A DNA stretch of 64,000 nucleotides from Comamonas resistens (GCF_030064165.1 NZ_CP125947.1:3658001-3722000); one strand, 5' to 3'; positions 8,898 to 16,942 are shown, counted from the first letter of the stretch. The notes: generated by a model not told the origin, from the letters alone. A program made the numbers and translations.

Positions 8898-8994
8898 ATG
8901 TGGCCTCCTCGAAAACTGCATTCACCTCCAGCCCGCGGCCGTCTAAATAGGCAATTCCCTGAGTCACTGCCGAAACCAAGTTCGCGGCGATCAT
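8890..8994 (-). CDS. 34-residue micro-ORF coupled between hsdM and hsdS
   Basis: The ATG at 8994 overlaps the hsdM stop as ATGA. The frame runs 34 codons and stops with TAA eight bases inside hsdS. The peptide begins MIAANLVSAVTQGIAYLD and ends in an acidic stretch, with no signal or membrane segment. The hsdS ribosome site GAGGAGG lies inside this frame, so ribosomes finishing it would arrive at the hsdS start. It may be a genuine small protein or a translational-coupling spacer. The tight overlaps at both ends are direct observation; function is unknown. Confidence 0.5.
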   Translation of the reverse strand: MIAANLVSAVTQGIAYLDGRGLEVNAVFEEATYE

Positions 8995-10406
8995 TTGTCA
9001 GTCTCCGAGCTCTCAGCCAACTCGTCGGCAACCGCCTCTATCTCGCTCAGCGCGGCGCGTAGATGAAGTAGAATTGCCGCAGAAATGTCATCTGGTTCTG
9101 TAAGTCCATCTTCAGGATCTGCCTCCGTTTCAGAAAGCCATGAGATATTCAAATTATCGAATTTCTCGGCAATTTCTTCTCGACTAAAGCAGCGCCAGCG
9201 CCCCCCTTTACCTTGATCTTTACGTAATTTCATTGCCTCAAGATCAACGCCATATACGGCCTCGAATGAGGAGAAGTCCGCAGCCTGCAGGGGTCTTTTC
9301 TTTCCATATCTTGGGGCGTCATGGCGCATATCGTAAATCCATACGGCCCGAGTATTCCCAGTATTCTTTCGGCCACGGGTAAAGAAAAGAACATTCGTCT
9401 TCACGCCTGGACTATAGAATATCCCGGATGGCAATCTCAAAATCGTATGAAGATCGCAACGATTCATCAGATCTTGTCGAATTTTTCTTCCCACTCCGTC
9501 TTCGAATAAAGCGTTATCAGGGAGTACAACTGCTGCGCGACCACCTGGCTTAAGCCCTAAATATATATGCTGGAGAAAAGCGAGCTGCTTGTTGGTCGTG
9601 GCGTAAGCGATATCATCTCGTTGCTTTCTAGCGCTCCCAGCCTTTGATCCAAAAGGCGGATTTGCAAGAATGACGTCTGCGGGGGAGAGATCTTCTGCAT
9701 CTTTTGTTAGTGCATCACCAAGAATCAGATGAGCCTCAAGTCGATGGAGGAACGCATTCATGAGGCAGATGCGATACGTCCCTTTCTCAATTTCCACACC
9801 CTCATATCGTGGAGGATTACTCTTGTACTTCTTTTCACTCACTTGAGAACGCACATAGTGATCTGCTGAGATCAAGAAACCTCCGGTGCCGGTGGCCGGA
9901 TCCTGTATCACTTCCCCCAATCGTGGCTGAAGTAGCTTAATCATACAATCCACCAGGGGGCGCGGCGTAAAATACTGACCCGCACCGGATCGTGCATCCT
10001 GAGAGTTCTTCGCAAGCAGCCCTTCGTAAATACCCCCCATGCCATCAAATGTTATTGAATGCCAGTCAAGCTTTGCGATTCCATCAATAACCGCCTTGAG
10101 GTTTTCTGAATGCGAGAATACGGTTGTCGGGAAGGCATAAATTTTGCGCACTGCTTCGCTTGAAGCATGCGCGCCTAGGTACGTAAGCATTTCCCGATAA
10201 AAATCTAGAAGATTATCACCCTTATAAGCGACAAGATCGCTCCATCGTCTCCCATCTGGAATGAGATTCTCCGTCTTATTTTCCTCTGCAATTTTAAGAA
10301 AAAGAAGATAAGTCAGTTCCGAAATGTATTCGTGGTAGCTAACACCATCACCTCGAAGGACATGACAAAGGTCCCATATTTTTTGTACGATACTTTCAGA
10401 ATTCAT
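8991..10406 (-). CDS. hsdM: Type I restriction-modification DNA adenine methyltransferase subunit
   Basis: A 471-residue N6-adenine methylase of the HsdM class. The N-terminal HsdM helical domain covers roughly residues 1-130. The SAM-binding motif I is DPATGTGGF (169-177) and the catalytic motif IV is NPPF (249-252). HsdM with HsdS forms the modification complex that methylates adenines in a bipartite site. It is the first intact gene of the leftward defence operon. Its ATG overlaps the stop of an open frame that begins right after the antitoxin gene, suggesting an earlier upstream partner. GC is visibly lower than in the chromosome to the right, consistent with transfer. Confidence 0.95.
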   Translation of the reverse strand: MNSESIVQKIWDLCHVLRGDGVSYHEYISELTYLLFLKIAEENKTENLIPDGRRWSDLVAYKGDNLLDFYREMLTYLGAHASSEAVRKIYAFPTTVFSHSENLKAVIDGIAKLDWHSITFDGMGGIYEGLLAKNSQDARSGAGQYFTPRPLVDCMIKLLQPRLGEVIQDPATGTGGFLISADHYVRSQVSEKKYKSNPPRYEGVEIEKGTYRICLMNAFLHRLEAHLILGDALTKDAEDLSPADVILANPPFGSKAGSARKQRDDIAYATTNKQLAFLQHIYLGLKPGGRAAVVLPDNALFEDGVGRKIRQDLMNRCDLHTILRLPSGIFYSPGVKTNVLFFTRGRKNTGNTRAVWIYDMRHDAPRYGKKRPLQAADFSSFEAVYGVDLEAMKLRKDQGKGGRWRCFSREEIAEKFDNLNISWLSETEADPEDGLTEPDDISAAILLHLRAALSEIEAVADELAESSETDK

Positions 10407-10549
10407 AAATCCGACCTGGTAACTTTATGGCTTAAGACAGCCTGAATATATTTGAAAATTTGCTCTTGGCCGTCTTGCTTCCCCTGCCGACGCCATTGCT
10501 GCTCGATCAAGTTAACTTGTAGCCAACCCACCTCAAAATTGACTAGCCA
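10403..10549 (-). pseudogene. Apparent 3' remnant of a gene upstream of hsdM
   Basis: 48 sense codons run from directly after the antitoxin stop codon to a TGA that overlaps the hsdM ATG as ATGA. The peptide is protein-like (it includes VNLIEQQWRRQGKQDG and ends HKVTRSDL) but has no start of its own. Such stop/start overlap is typical of operon neighbours, so this may be the tail of a deleted upstream gene such as hsdR. I cannot match it to HsdR by eye. Confidence 0.35.
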
Positions 10550-10852
10550 TCAGATGATGGCCTGCAAGCCCTTGTCTGCAATTAAGTTGAGCAGCTTGAG
10601 CGCCGGGCCGGCCGGGCGAGTCTCGCCTTGCTCCCACTTGCGCACGGTCGATGCCGTGGTATGCAGGTGCAGCGCGAACACCGGCTGACTGAACTTCAAG
10701 CCTTCGCGCAGGCGCTTAATGTCGGCCGCGTCGAACTCCCGCACCGGCGGCGGGCAAATCGCGTCAAACTCGCGCATCGTCACCTTGCCGATGGCTCCTG
10801 CCTCGTGGAGCGCCGCCAGGTCGCCGCGCAGCGATTCAATGATCTTGCTCAC
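10550..10852 (-). CDS. higA: HigA/NadS-type antitoxin, XRE-family repressor
   Basis: A 100-residue protein with a C-terminal XRE helix-turn-helix: IKRLREGLKFSQPVFALHL, then TTASTVRKWEQGETRPAGPAL, the usual recognition-helix and WE(Q/R)G pattern of HigA-2/NadS antitoxins. It should neutralise the toxin encoded immediately upstream and repress their promoter. The two genes overlap by 17 bp with the toxin first, the usual HigBA order. The frame stays open beyond its TGA for 48 codons into hsdM, which is treated separately as a remnant. Confidence 0.9.
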   Translation of the reverse strand: MSKIIESLRGDLAALHEAGAIGKVTMREFDAICPPPVREFDAADIKRLREGLKFSQPVFALHLHTTASTVRKWEQGETRPAGPALKLLNLIADKGLQAII

Positions 10853-11219
10853 AATGCACCTCCATTAACACGCCAACCTGCAATGCTTTCGACAGGGCTT
10901 CTGCAGTCAGTTCCAGAAACACCTTGCCGGCGAATTGCAGCGCCTTCTTCTCATCCTGCGTGACGTTCGCCTTGTCGCTCTTGGGGAACCCATGTAGGAA
11001 CACATAGCGGCTGCCAATCCTGGCCGACAGCAGCGTGCGGTAGCCGCCGCTCTTCCCACCACCGGGACGGGCCACCCGCTTCTTGTAGAGGAAGCCGCCC
11101 AAGTCCGCATCAATCAGACCGCTTTCCATCTCCTGAACTGCCTTGCACAATGCAGCATCGGGCAGCTTCTCGCCCGCCTGCCACCGTGCAAAGTCCTTGC
11201 GCTTGAGGATGCTCTTCAC
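10836..11219 (-). CDS. higB: HigB-type RelE-superfamily toxin (PF06296-like)
   Basis: A 127-residue protein matching the HigB-2/RelE (DUF1044) family: MKSILKRKDFARW at the start, a Gly-rich YKKRVARPGGGKSGGYRT core and VFLHGFPKSDKAN, then a helical end. Such toxins are ribosome-dependent mRNA interferases. I chose the GTG at 11219 because GGAGG lies five bases upstream and family members begin with this sequence; the frame itself runs on to 11381 without a better site. It forms an addiction pair with the downstream antitoxin and probably stabilises the island next to the integrase. Confidence 0.87.
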   Translation of the reverse strand: MKSILKRKDFARWQAGEKLPDAALCKAVQEMESGLIDADLGGFLYKKRVARPGGGKSGGYRTLLSARIGSRYVFLHGFPKSDKANVTQDEKKALQFAGKVFLELTAEALSKALQVGVLMEVHCEQDH

Positions 11220-11231
11220 ATCAACCTCCAA

Positions 11232-11260
11232 ACTATACCCGTAACGGGCATATCTTTCAA
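11232..11260 (-). promoter_or_regulatory. higBA promoter with overlapping palindromic operator
   Basis: On the minus strand TTGAAA (11255-11260) and TATAGT (11232-11237) are separated by exactly 17 bases, a good sigma-70 promoter. The imperfect palindrome TATACCCGTAACGGGCATA (11234-11252) occupies the spacer and the -10, a natural site for the XRE antitoxin. The GTG start is only about 12 bases past the -10, so the transcript would be nearly leaderless. Confidence 0.65.
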
Positions 11261-11356
11261 TCCCTTGCCGTACCACCACGAGAGGAACGGTACGCTCGAT
11301 TGTTGTGACAGCGACACGACAATCGGGACAGGCAAGGCTGGGGTACCGGCCGCCGC

Positions 11357-12556
11357 TCATACCGTAGCTTCCGCAGGGCACGATGCGCCCGTAATCGCCA
11401 GCCGCCGACTCGCTACCAGTTCGGCGGCATCCCGTACAGGCTTGTCCTCGGTATGAACATAGTGCATAAACATCGCCACGGTCTTGTGACCTGTGAGCTT
11501 CATGCCCACCTTGGTTGGCACGCCCGAGTTGGCAATATCAGTGGTCGCCCGGTGGCGAATGCCGTGCGTGCCAACGTGCGGCACACCAGCGGCCTTGAGC
11601 ACGCGAGTCCAGCCGCCGTAGTGTTCACCGTGGGTCATGTGCCGAGTCGGATCGTTGGGCGAAGGTAGGACGTAGGGGCAGCCTTCCCGGCGCGGCGCTG
11701 TGGACAGCAGCCGATAGGCTTCCTCGCTCATGGGCTTGGAGATGCCGCCGGTCTTGCTGTCAGGCCAGACGACGCGGCGCTTCTCCAGATCAATCCAATC
11801 CCACTCCAGCGGGCAGATTTCGGAGCGGCGGGCGGCGAACTCGAACTGCAGGCGGATCGCCAGCGGGATGACGTAGTTCTCCAGTCCCTCAGATTCCAGA
11901 TACTTCAGGTGACGGAAGATCCGCACCAGCTCGTCATCCACGATGAGCCGAGTTTCCTTGCCGGGCGGGTACATCGGGACGTGACGGCACGGATTCGTGC
12001 CGTCAGGGCGCAGCCCCCACACTTCGGCCAGGTTGAACATCTTGCGCAGCACGCCGAAAGTGCGGTTCGCCTCGGCTTGCTTGTAGGCCAGCTTCTTCAT
12101 CAGCGCCGCCACGTCCGGGCGCTTCACATCCTGCACCTTCATCCGGCCCATGATCGGAATGATGCAGCGGTCAATCACGCCCTGATAGCCGCGCTGCGTG
12201 CTGGGCTTGTTGCGCTGTTTGGAATAGTCCTCCATGAAGGTGTGGCAAAACTCCTTCATGGTCGGTGCCTTGCGGGCGGCGTTCTTGGCCGCGCCGGGGT
12301 CGCCCCCCCTGCGCACCTCGGCCAGCCACTCCTGCGCCATCGTGCGTGCCTGATCGACCGTCAGTTCCCCGTACTGGCCCAAGGCGGGCTTGCGTCGCTC
12401 GCCGGCATTCGTGCGGTACTGGAGCATGAACACCTTGCGGCCCGCCGGGGTGATCTTGCACAGAAAGCCAGGCACCACGGTATCCCGCAGTTCGATGGCC
12501 TTGTCTTGAGGTTGCGCCGCATCGACTGCGGACTTGGTGAGCTTGATCTTCGCCAT
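11357..12556 (-). CDS. int: P4-type tyrosine integrase (DUF4102 N-terminus)
   Basis: A 399-residue site-specific recombinase. The N-terminal DUF4102 arm-binding region (about residues 1-85) is followed by a SAM-like core-binding domain (about 95-190) and the catalytic domain. Catalytic residues visible are Arg243 (AARRSEI), His331 and Arg334 (HGIRH), His357 (TGHKT) and Tyr366 (HYVHTED). The enzyme integrates and excises the island. It lies at the right-hand edge of the accessory region and reads inward, as integrases normally do beside an attachment site. All catalytic residues are present, so it appears intact. Confidence 0.95.
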   Translation of the reverse strand: MAKIKLTKSAVDAAQPQDKAIELRDTVVPGFLCKITPAGRKVFMLQYRTNAGERRKPALGQYGELTVDQARTMAQEWLAEVRRGGDPGAAKNAARKAPTMKEFCHTFMEDYSKQRNKPSTQRGYQGVIDRCIIPIMGRMKVQDVKRPDVAALMKKLAYKQAEANRTFGVLRKMFNLAEVWGLRPDGTNPCRHVPMYPPGKETRLIVDDELVRIFRHLKYLESEGLENYVIPLAIRLQFEFAARRSEICPLEWDWIDLEKRRVVWPDSKTGGISKPMSEEAYRLLSTAPRREGCPYVLPSPNDPTRHMTHGEHYGGWTRVLKAAGVPHVGTHGIRHRATTDIANSGVPTKVGMKLTGHKTVAMFMHYVHTEDKPVRDAAELVASRRLAITGASCPAEATV

Positions 12557-12735
12557 GATGACTCCTCGGAAAGCCCGGTTTCCAAGAGCCGCATGGGAGC
12601 CACGCGAGGGGAAGCCGGGTCAAGTTTCGGAAAGCACCGGCATATGTTGAACTCGCCTAAGTGATTGATAAACCTGCTGTATCGAGCCTTGGCGTAGTCC
12701 AGCGAAATGCGGTGCTGGAGTCATCGTGAAACAAA
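12557..12735. other. Probable right boundary of the island (attachment region)
   Basis: About 180 bp separate the integrase start from the terminator of the first chromosomal gene. No tRNA or tmRNA 3' end is recognisable. The attachment core should lie here by position, but I could not find a matching direct repeat elsewhere in the window; the partner copy is expected left of position 1. Confidence 0.35.
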
Positions 12736-12761
12736 AAAACGGCACCCGAAGGTGCCGTTTT
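12736..12761 (-). terminator. Rho-independent terminator of the nitronate monooxygenase gene
   Basis: AAAACGGCACC-cgaa-GGTGCCGTTTT: a stem of 11 bp with flanking A and T runs on both sides, able to work in either direction. It separates the chromosomal gene cluster from the island. Confidence 0.85.
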
Positions 12762-12782
12762 CAATGTTGGAAAATCCAGGAA

Positions 12783-13739
12783 TCAAGCGCCCAGCAGACG
12801 CGATCTGGCTTGTGCATATTCGCGCTTGAGTCGCGCCACCAACTCTGCCGCAGGCACGACTTTCTCGATGGCGCCAATGCCCTGACCACAGCCCCAGATA
12901 TCCTTCCAGGCCTTCTGGGCACCACCGCCAAAGTTCATCTTGCTGGGGTCGGACTCGGGCAGATTGTCCGGGTCCAGACCTGCTGCACGAATCGAAGGCG
13001 CCAGATAGTTGCCGTGCACGCCTGTGAACAGATTGCTGTAGATCACATCGTCAGAGCTGCCATCGACAATCGCCTGTTTGTAGGCCTCCACGGCGCGCGC
13101 CTCCTCGGTGGCGATGAAGGCCGAGCCGATATAGGCAAAGTCCGCACCCATGGCCTGGGCAGCCAGTACGGCATCGCCCGTTGAAATCGCACCGGACAGC
13201 GCCACGGGTCCGTCAAACCACTGACGAATTTCCTGAATCAGCGCAAACGGGCTCTTCACCCCTGCGTGGCCACCCGCGCCGGCTGCCACGGCGATCAGGC
13301 CGTCGGCGCCCTTCTCGATGGCCTTGCGCGCGAACTTGTTGTTGATGATGTCGTGCAGCACCACGCCGCCCCAGCTGTGCACGGCCTGGTTCACGTCCTC
13401 GCGCGCGCCCAGGCTGGTGATGACGATGGGCACCTTGTACTTGGCGCAGACCTGCATATCGTGCTCCAGGCGGTCATTGCTCTTGTGCACGATCTGGTTG
13501 ATGGCAAACGGCGCCGAGGGGCGATCCGGGTTGGCCTTGTCCCAGGCCGCCAGGGTTTCCGTAATTTCCGCCAGCCAGTCCTCCAGTTGCTCGGCTGGGC
13601 GAGCATTGAGGGCAGGCATGGAGCCAACAACGCCGGCCTTGCATTGCTCTATCACCAGCTTGGGGTTGCTGATGATGAACAGCGGCGAGCCGATCACCGG
13701 CAGGGCCAGCTTTTGCAAAACAGATGGCAGATTGGACAT
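12783..13739 (-). CDS. Nitronate monooxygenase / 2-nitropropane dioxygenase-family flavoprotein
   Basis: A 318-residue TIM-barrel FMN enzyme of the NMO/2-NPD family. Visible hallmarks are the N-terminal LALPVIGSPLF segment, the glycine-rich phosphate-binding AVAAGAGGHAGVKSPF stretch, and the GAISTGDAVLAAQAMGADFAYIGSAFIATEEA block that closes the flavin site. The family oxidises alkyl nitronates; many members act as other NAD(P)H:flavin oxidoreductases, so the substrate is uncertain. It is the last gene of a leftward group including an acyl-CoA dehydrogenase 98 bp upstream, and may share that acyl-CoA metabolism context. Confidence 0.88.
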   Translation of the reverse strand: MSNLPSVLQKLALPVIGSPLFIISNPKLVIEQCKAGVVGSMPALNARPAEQLEDWLAEITETLAAWDKANPDRPSAPFAINQIVHKSNDRLEHDMQVCAKYKVPIVITSLGAREDVNQAVHSWGGVVLHDIINNKFARKAIEKGADGLIAVAAGAGGHAGVKSPFALIQEIRQWFDGPVALSGAISTGDAVLAAQAMGADFAYIGSAFIATEEARAVEAYKQAIVDGSSDDVIYSNLFTGVHGNYLAPSIRAAGLDPDNLPESDPSKMNFGGGAQKAWKDIWGCGQGIGAIEKVVPAAELVARLKREYAQARSRLLGA

Positions 13740-13780
13740 GACTTGTCTCCTTGTTGGTATTTTCTCAGGTCAAATTGGCC

Positions 13781-13828
13781 GCTAACGCTTATCCATCAAG
13801 CGTCAGCAGCTCTTGTTTCAATAGTAGC
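13781..13828. repeat. Copy of the dispersed AGCAGCT/TTTCAATAG repeat
   Basis: ACGCTT-atccatc-AAGCGT forms a short hairpin, followed by CAGCAGCTCTTGTTTCAATAG. It lies in the intergenic space between the acyl-CoA dehydrogenase stop and the nitronate monooxygenase start. Confidence 0.6.
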
Positions 13829-13837
13829 CAATCAGGC

Positions 13838-15628
13838 TCAGAACTGATCCATGGGCAATGCCATCACACTGGCCGCACCGTTGATCACGGCGTCGGCCTG
13901 GCCGGGCACCCGCGTCAGAATGTGCTCGGCGTAGAACCGGGCCGTCGCCAGTTTCGCCTGCATGAATGCGGCGTCCTGTCCCTTTTGCAACAGCTCCTGC
14001 GCCACCAGCACCGAGCGGCCCAGCTGCCAGCCGGCGACCAGATTGCCGGCCAGCATCAGATAGGGCACGCTGCCCGCATACACGGCATTGGGGTCGGCCT
14101 TGGCCTGCTCGACGATGAAGTCCACCACCCGCACAAAGGCCTGGCGGGCTTCGCCCAGGTGTTTGGCCACGGACCGGGCGATGTCGCTGCCGCTGGCCTT
14201 GAGCTCGCCTTCGGTTTTTTCGATCTGCGCGGCAATGGCCTTGGCGGTCTGGCCGCCATCACGCGCGGTCTTGCGGCCCACGAGGTCATTGGCCTGGATG
14301 GCGGTCGTGCCTTCGTAGATGGTCAGGATCTTGGCATCGCGGTAGTACTGCGCAGCGCCGGTTTCCTCGATGAAGCCCATGCCGCCATGCACCTGCACGC
14401 CCAGGCTGGTGACTTCCAGGCTCATCTCGGTGCTGTAGCCCTTGACCAGGGGCACCATGAATTCATAGAAAGTGGCATTGGCCTCGCGCACCGCGGCATC
14501 GGGATGGTGGTGGGCGGCGTCATAAGCAGCAGCGGCCGTGGTGGCCATGGCGCGGCAGCCTTCGTTGCTGGCACGCATGGTCATGAGCATGCGGCGCACA
14601 TCGGGGTGGTGGATGATGGTGGCGCTGGCCTTCACGGAGCCGTCGACGGGGCGGCTTTGCACACGCTCCTTGGCGTAGGCCACGGCATGCTGGTAGGCAC
14701 GCTCGGCCACGGCAATGCCCTGCACGCCCACGGCGTAGCGGGCTGCATTCATCATGATGAACATGTACTCAAGGCCACGGTTTTCTTCACCTACGAGATA
14801 ACCGATGGCACCACCGTTGTCGCCATACTGCAGCACGGCCGTGGGCGAGGCCTTGATGCCCATCTTGTGCTCGATGCTGACGCAGTGCACATCGTTGCGC
14901 GCGCCCAGCGAGCCGTCCTGGTTCACGAGGAACTTGGGCACGACAAACAGGCTGATGCCCTTGACGCCTTCGGGCGCCCCGGCCACGCGGGCCAGCACCA
15001 GGTGCACGATGTTGTCCGCCATATCGTGCTCACCGTAGGTGATGAAGATCTTGGTGCCGAAGACCTTGTAGCTGCCATCGCCCTGGGGCTCAGCCTTGGT
15101 GCGCACCAGGGCCAGATCGGAGCCGGCCTGGGGCTCGGTCAGGTTCATGGTGCCGGTCCACTCGCCGGTCACCAGCTTCTCCAGATAGGTGGACTTGAGC
15201 GCATCGCTGCCGGCCGTGAGCAGGGCTTCAATCGCGCCGTCGGTCAGCAGCGGGCACAGCGCAAAACTCAGGTTGGCGCTGTTGAGCATCTCGATGCAGG
15301 CCGCACCGATGGTCTTGGGCAGACCCTGCCCGCCGAAGTCCGTGGGGTGCTGCAGGCCCTGCCAGCCGCCTTCGGCGTACTGCTTGAAAGCATCGACAAA
15401 GCCAGCCGTGGTCGTAACCACGCCGTCCTTGAAGGAAGACGGGTGCAGATCACCGGGCACGTTGAGCGGAGCGACCACGCCCTCGCAGAGCTTGGCGCAT
15501 TCTTCGAGCACAGCCTGGGCGGTCTCCAGGCCTGCGTCTTCAAAGCCGGGAATCTGGGCGACCTGATCGATACGGGCAAGGTGCTCCATGTCGAACAGCA
15601 TGTCCTTGATGGGGGCGGTGTATGTCAT
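13838..15628 (-). CDS. Acyl-CoA dehydrogenase, DmdC/AcdB-type with C-terminal extension
   Basis: A 596-residue flavin acyl-CoA dehydrogenase, longer than the usual 380-400 residues. It has N-terminal, beta-barrel and C-terminal helical domains (LTEPQAGSDLALVRTKA and QVHGGMGFIEETGAAQYYRDAKILTIYEGTTAIQANDL are visible), then an additional helical domain after residue 450, as in the DmdC/FadE-like class. It oxidises acyl-CoA thioesters to 2-enoyl-CoA and passes electrons to ETF, which is encoded about 1.4 kb away in the same direction. The start at 15628 has CAGGAG upstream; earlier in-frame codons lack a site. Confidence 0.92.
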   Translation of the reverse strand: MTYTAPIKDMLFDMEHLARIDQVAQIPGFEDAGLETAQAVLEECAKLCEGVVAPLNVPGDLHPSSFKDGVVTTTAGFVDAFKQYAEGGWQGLQHPTDFGGQGLPKTIGAACIEMLNSANLSFALCPLLTDGAIEALLTAGSDALKSTYLEKLVTGEWTGTMNLTEPQAGSDLALVRTKAEPQGDGSYKVFGTKIFITYGEHDMADNIVHLVLARVAGAPEGVKGISLFVVPKFLVNQDGSLGARNDVHCVSIEHKMGIKASPTAVLQYGDNGGAIGYLVGEENRGLEYMFIMMNAARYAVGVQGIAVAERAYQHAVAYAKERVQSRPVDGSVKASATIIHHPDVRRMLMTMRASNEGCRAMATTAAAAYDAAHHHPDAAVREANATFYEFMVPLVKGYSTEMSLEVTSLGVQVHGGMGFIEETGAAQYYRDAKILTIYEGTTAIQANDLVGRKTARDGGQTAKAIAAQIEKTEGELKASGSDIARSVAKHLGEARQAFVRVVDFIVEQAKADPNAVYAGSVPYLMLAGNLVAGWQLGRSVLVAQELLQKGQDAAFMQAKLATARFYAEHILTRVPGQADAVINGAASVMALPMDQF

Positions 15629-15691
15629 CGTGCTTGAACTCCTGAAAAATGGCCCGTCAGCACTGAGCACTGCGGGCCTTGTTATCGCTGT

Positions 15692-16843
15692 TTACTGAGT
15701 CACCCGCCCGGAGGCGTTGACAATGGACAGGTCCACATACTTGGACCCGATCTGGGATCCGGGGCGATACCCCACCCAATAGCCACCCAGGTCATAGGCA
15801 TCGAGTGTGCGCAAGGCTGCAGTGACCTTCTCGGGCGTCACCGGCTGGCTGCGGCGCATGGCCTCGACGATGACCTTGGCATTCACATAGCCTTCCATCA
15901 TCGCGAAGCTGACTGGCACCTCCACAGACTTTCCAGCCGCCGTCACCGCATCGCGGAATTCCTTGTTGAGCTTGGCCGAGACCTTGTAGGGACTTGGCAC
16001 GACCTGGGCAATCGACAGACCGCTGATGTATTCCACCGGCAGGCGCTTGGCCAGTTGCTCGATATCGGCCTCTGCCGTGGCATACACCTGGGCATTGCCG
16101 CCATCCATGCGATACGCTTCGACAAAAGCAGCTGTCGTGGGGCTGGAGGCCACCACCAGCACGGCCTGGGCGGGAGTCTTGGCAGAACGTAGTTGCTCCA
16201 CCGTCTTGTCCACCGAAGACTTGTTCTTGATCGACGCTGCAGACACCAGCTTGGCACCGCTTGGTGCAACGGCCTTGCTCACCAGATCGTTCAGCGCCTG
16301 CGCATCTGGCCGGTCTTCAAACACCAGGGCCAATCGCGTGATGCCCACGGTCGCCAGATGCGTGGAAATCTTGTTCATCTGTTCGGCCAGACCTGCGCGT
16401 GTCGCAAAAAACTGGCTGGACCCCAGCACCCGCGTATCCGTGCTCTGATAGCCAACCACGGACAGCGGCGAGGACTCCAGCAGCTTGCTGTCGATCAAGG
16501 CCGTCATATTGCGATTGCCGAAGAATCCGGCCAGCACCACGGGCTTGCTATCGCTGAGCAGCTTGCGGGTCTTGCTCACCGTTTCCTCAGGATGGCCCAC
16601 ATCGTCCACGACCACCAGCTCAACCGATTGCCCTTGAACACCGCCCGCCTTGTTGACCTGATCGAAATACAGCTTCATGCCCTGGGCATAGGCCCGGCCC
16701 TGCGTCGCGTCAGCCCCCGACAAAGGCGCCACCTGACCCACCGTCCAGCCTGCGGCCTGGGCCATGAATGCAACACCACCACACACCATGGCTGCCGCCA
16801 CACGAAGCGTGCTCGGCACGCTACCCCAGCGCTTGCTCATCAT
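15692..16843 (-). CDS. Periplasmic branched-chain amino acid-type solute-binding protein
   Basis: A 383-residue Peripla_BP_6/LivK-type protein. It has an N-terminal signal peptide ending near MAQAAG (about residue 31) and then the typical VGQVAPLSGADATQGRAYAQGMKLYFDQVNKAGGVQG start of ABC-transporter binding proteins. No permease or ATPase gene is nearby, so it is an orphan receptor, common in Comamonadaceae. It lies between the ETF genes and the acyl-CoA dehydrogenase gene on the same strand, which hints at a carboxylate or aromatic acid ligand, but the ligand cannot be read from the sequence. A second in-frame ATG follows the first immediately. Confidence 0.9.
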   Translation of the reverse strand: MMSKRWGSVPSTLRVAAAMVCGGVAFMAQAAGWTVGQVAPLSGADATQGRAYAQGMKLYFDQVNKAGGVQGQSVELVVVDDVGHPEETVSKTRKLLSDSKPVVLAGFFGNRNMTALIDSKLLESSPLSVVGYQSTDTRVLGSSQFFATRAGLAEQMNKISTHLATVGITRLALVFEDRPDAQALNDLVSKAVAPSGAKLVSAASIKNKSSVDKTVEQLRSAKTPAQAVLVVASSPTTAAFVEAYRMDGGNAQVYATAEADIEQLAKRLPVEYISGLSIAQVVPSPYKVSAKLNKEFRDAVTAAGKSVEVPVSFAMMEGYVNAKVIVEAMRRSQPVTPEKVTAALRTLDAYDLGGYWVGYRPGSQIGSKYVDLSIVNASGRVTQ

Positions 16844-16942
16844 TGATTGCGTCCCTCCAAAAAACAGTCACCGACAGTGACCAGACCACTCCGGTTTTAT
16901 TGTTCAAGCATTTCTGCGCGCCCGGTTCAGCCGCCTATGGAA

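Noticed and set aside
12557..12735. Possible tRNA gene as attachment target of the integrase
   Set aside because: No cloverleaf or T-loop consensus (GTTCGAATC-like) can be found in this stretch.
13751..15637. Plus-strand frame of over 600 codons
   Set aside because: Exactly antisense to the acyl-CoA dehydrogenase gene; composition is a reverse-complement shadow with no motif.
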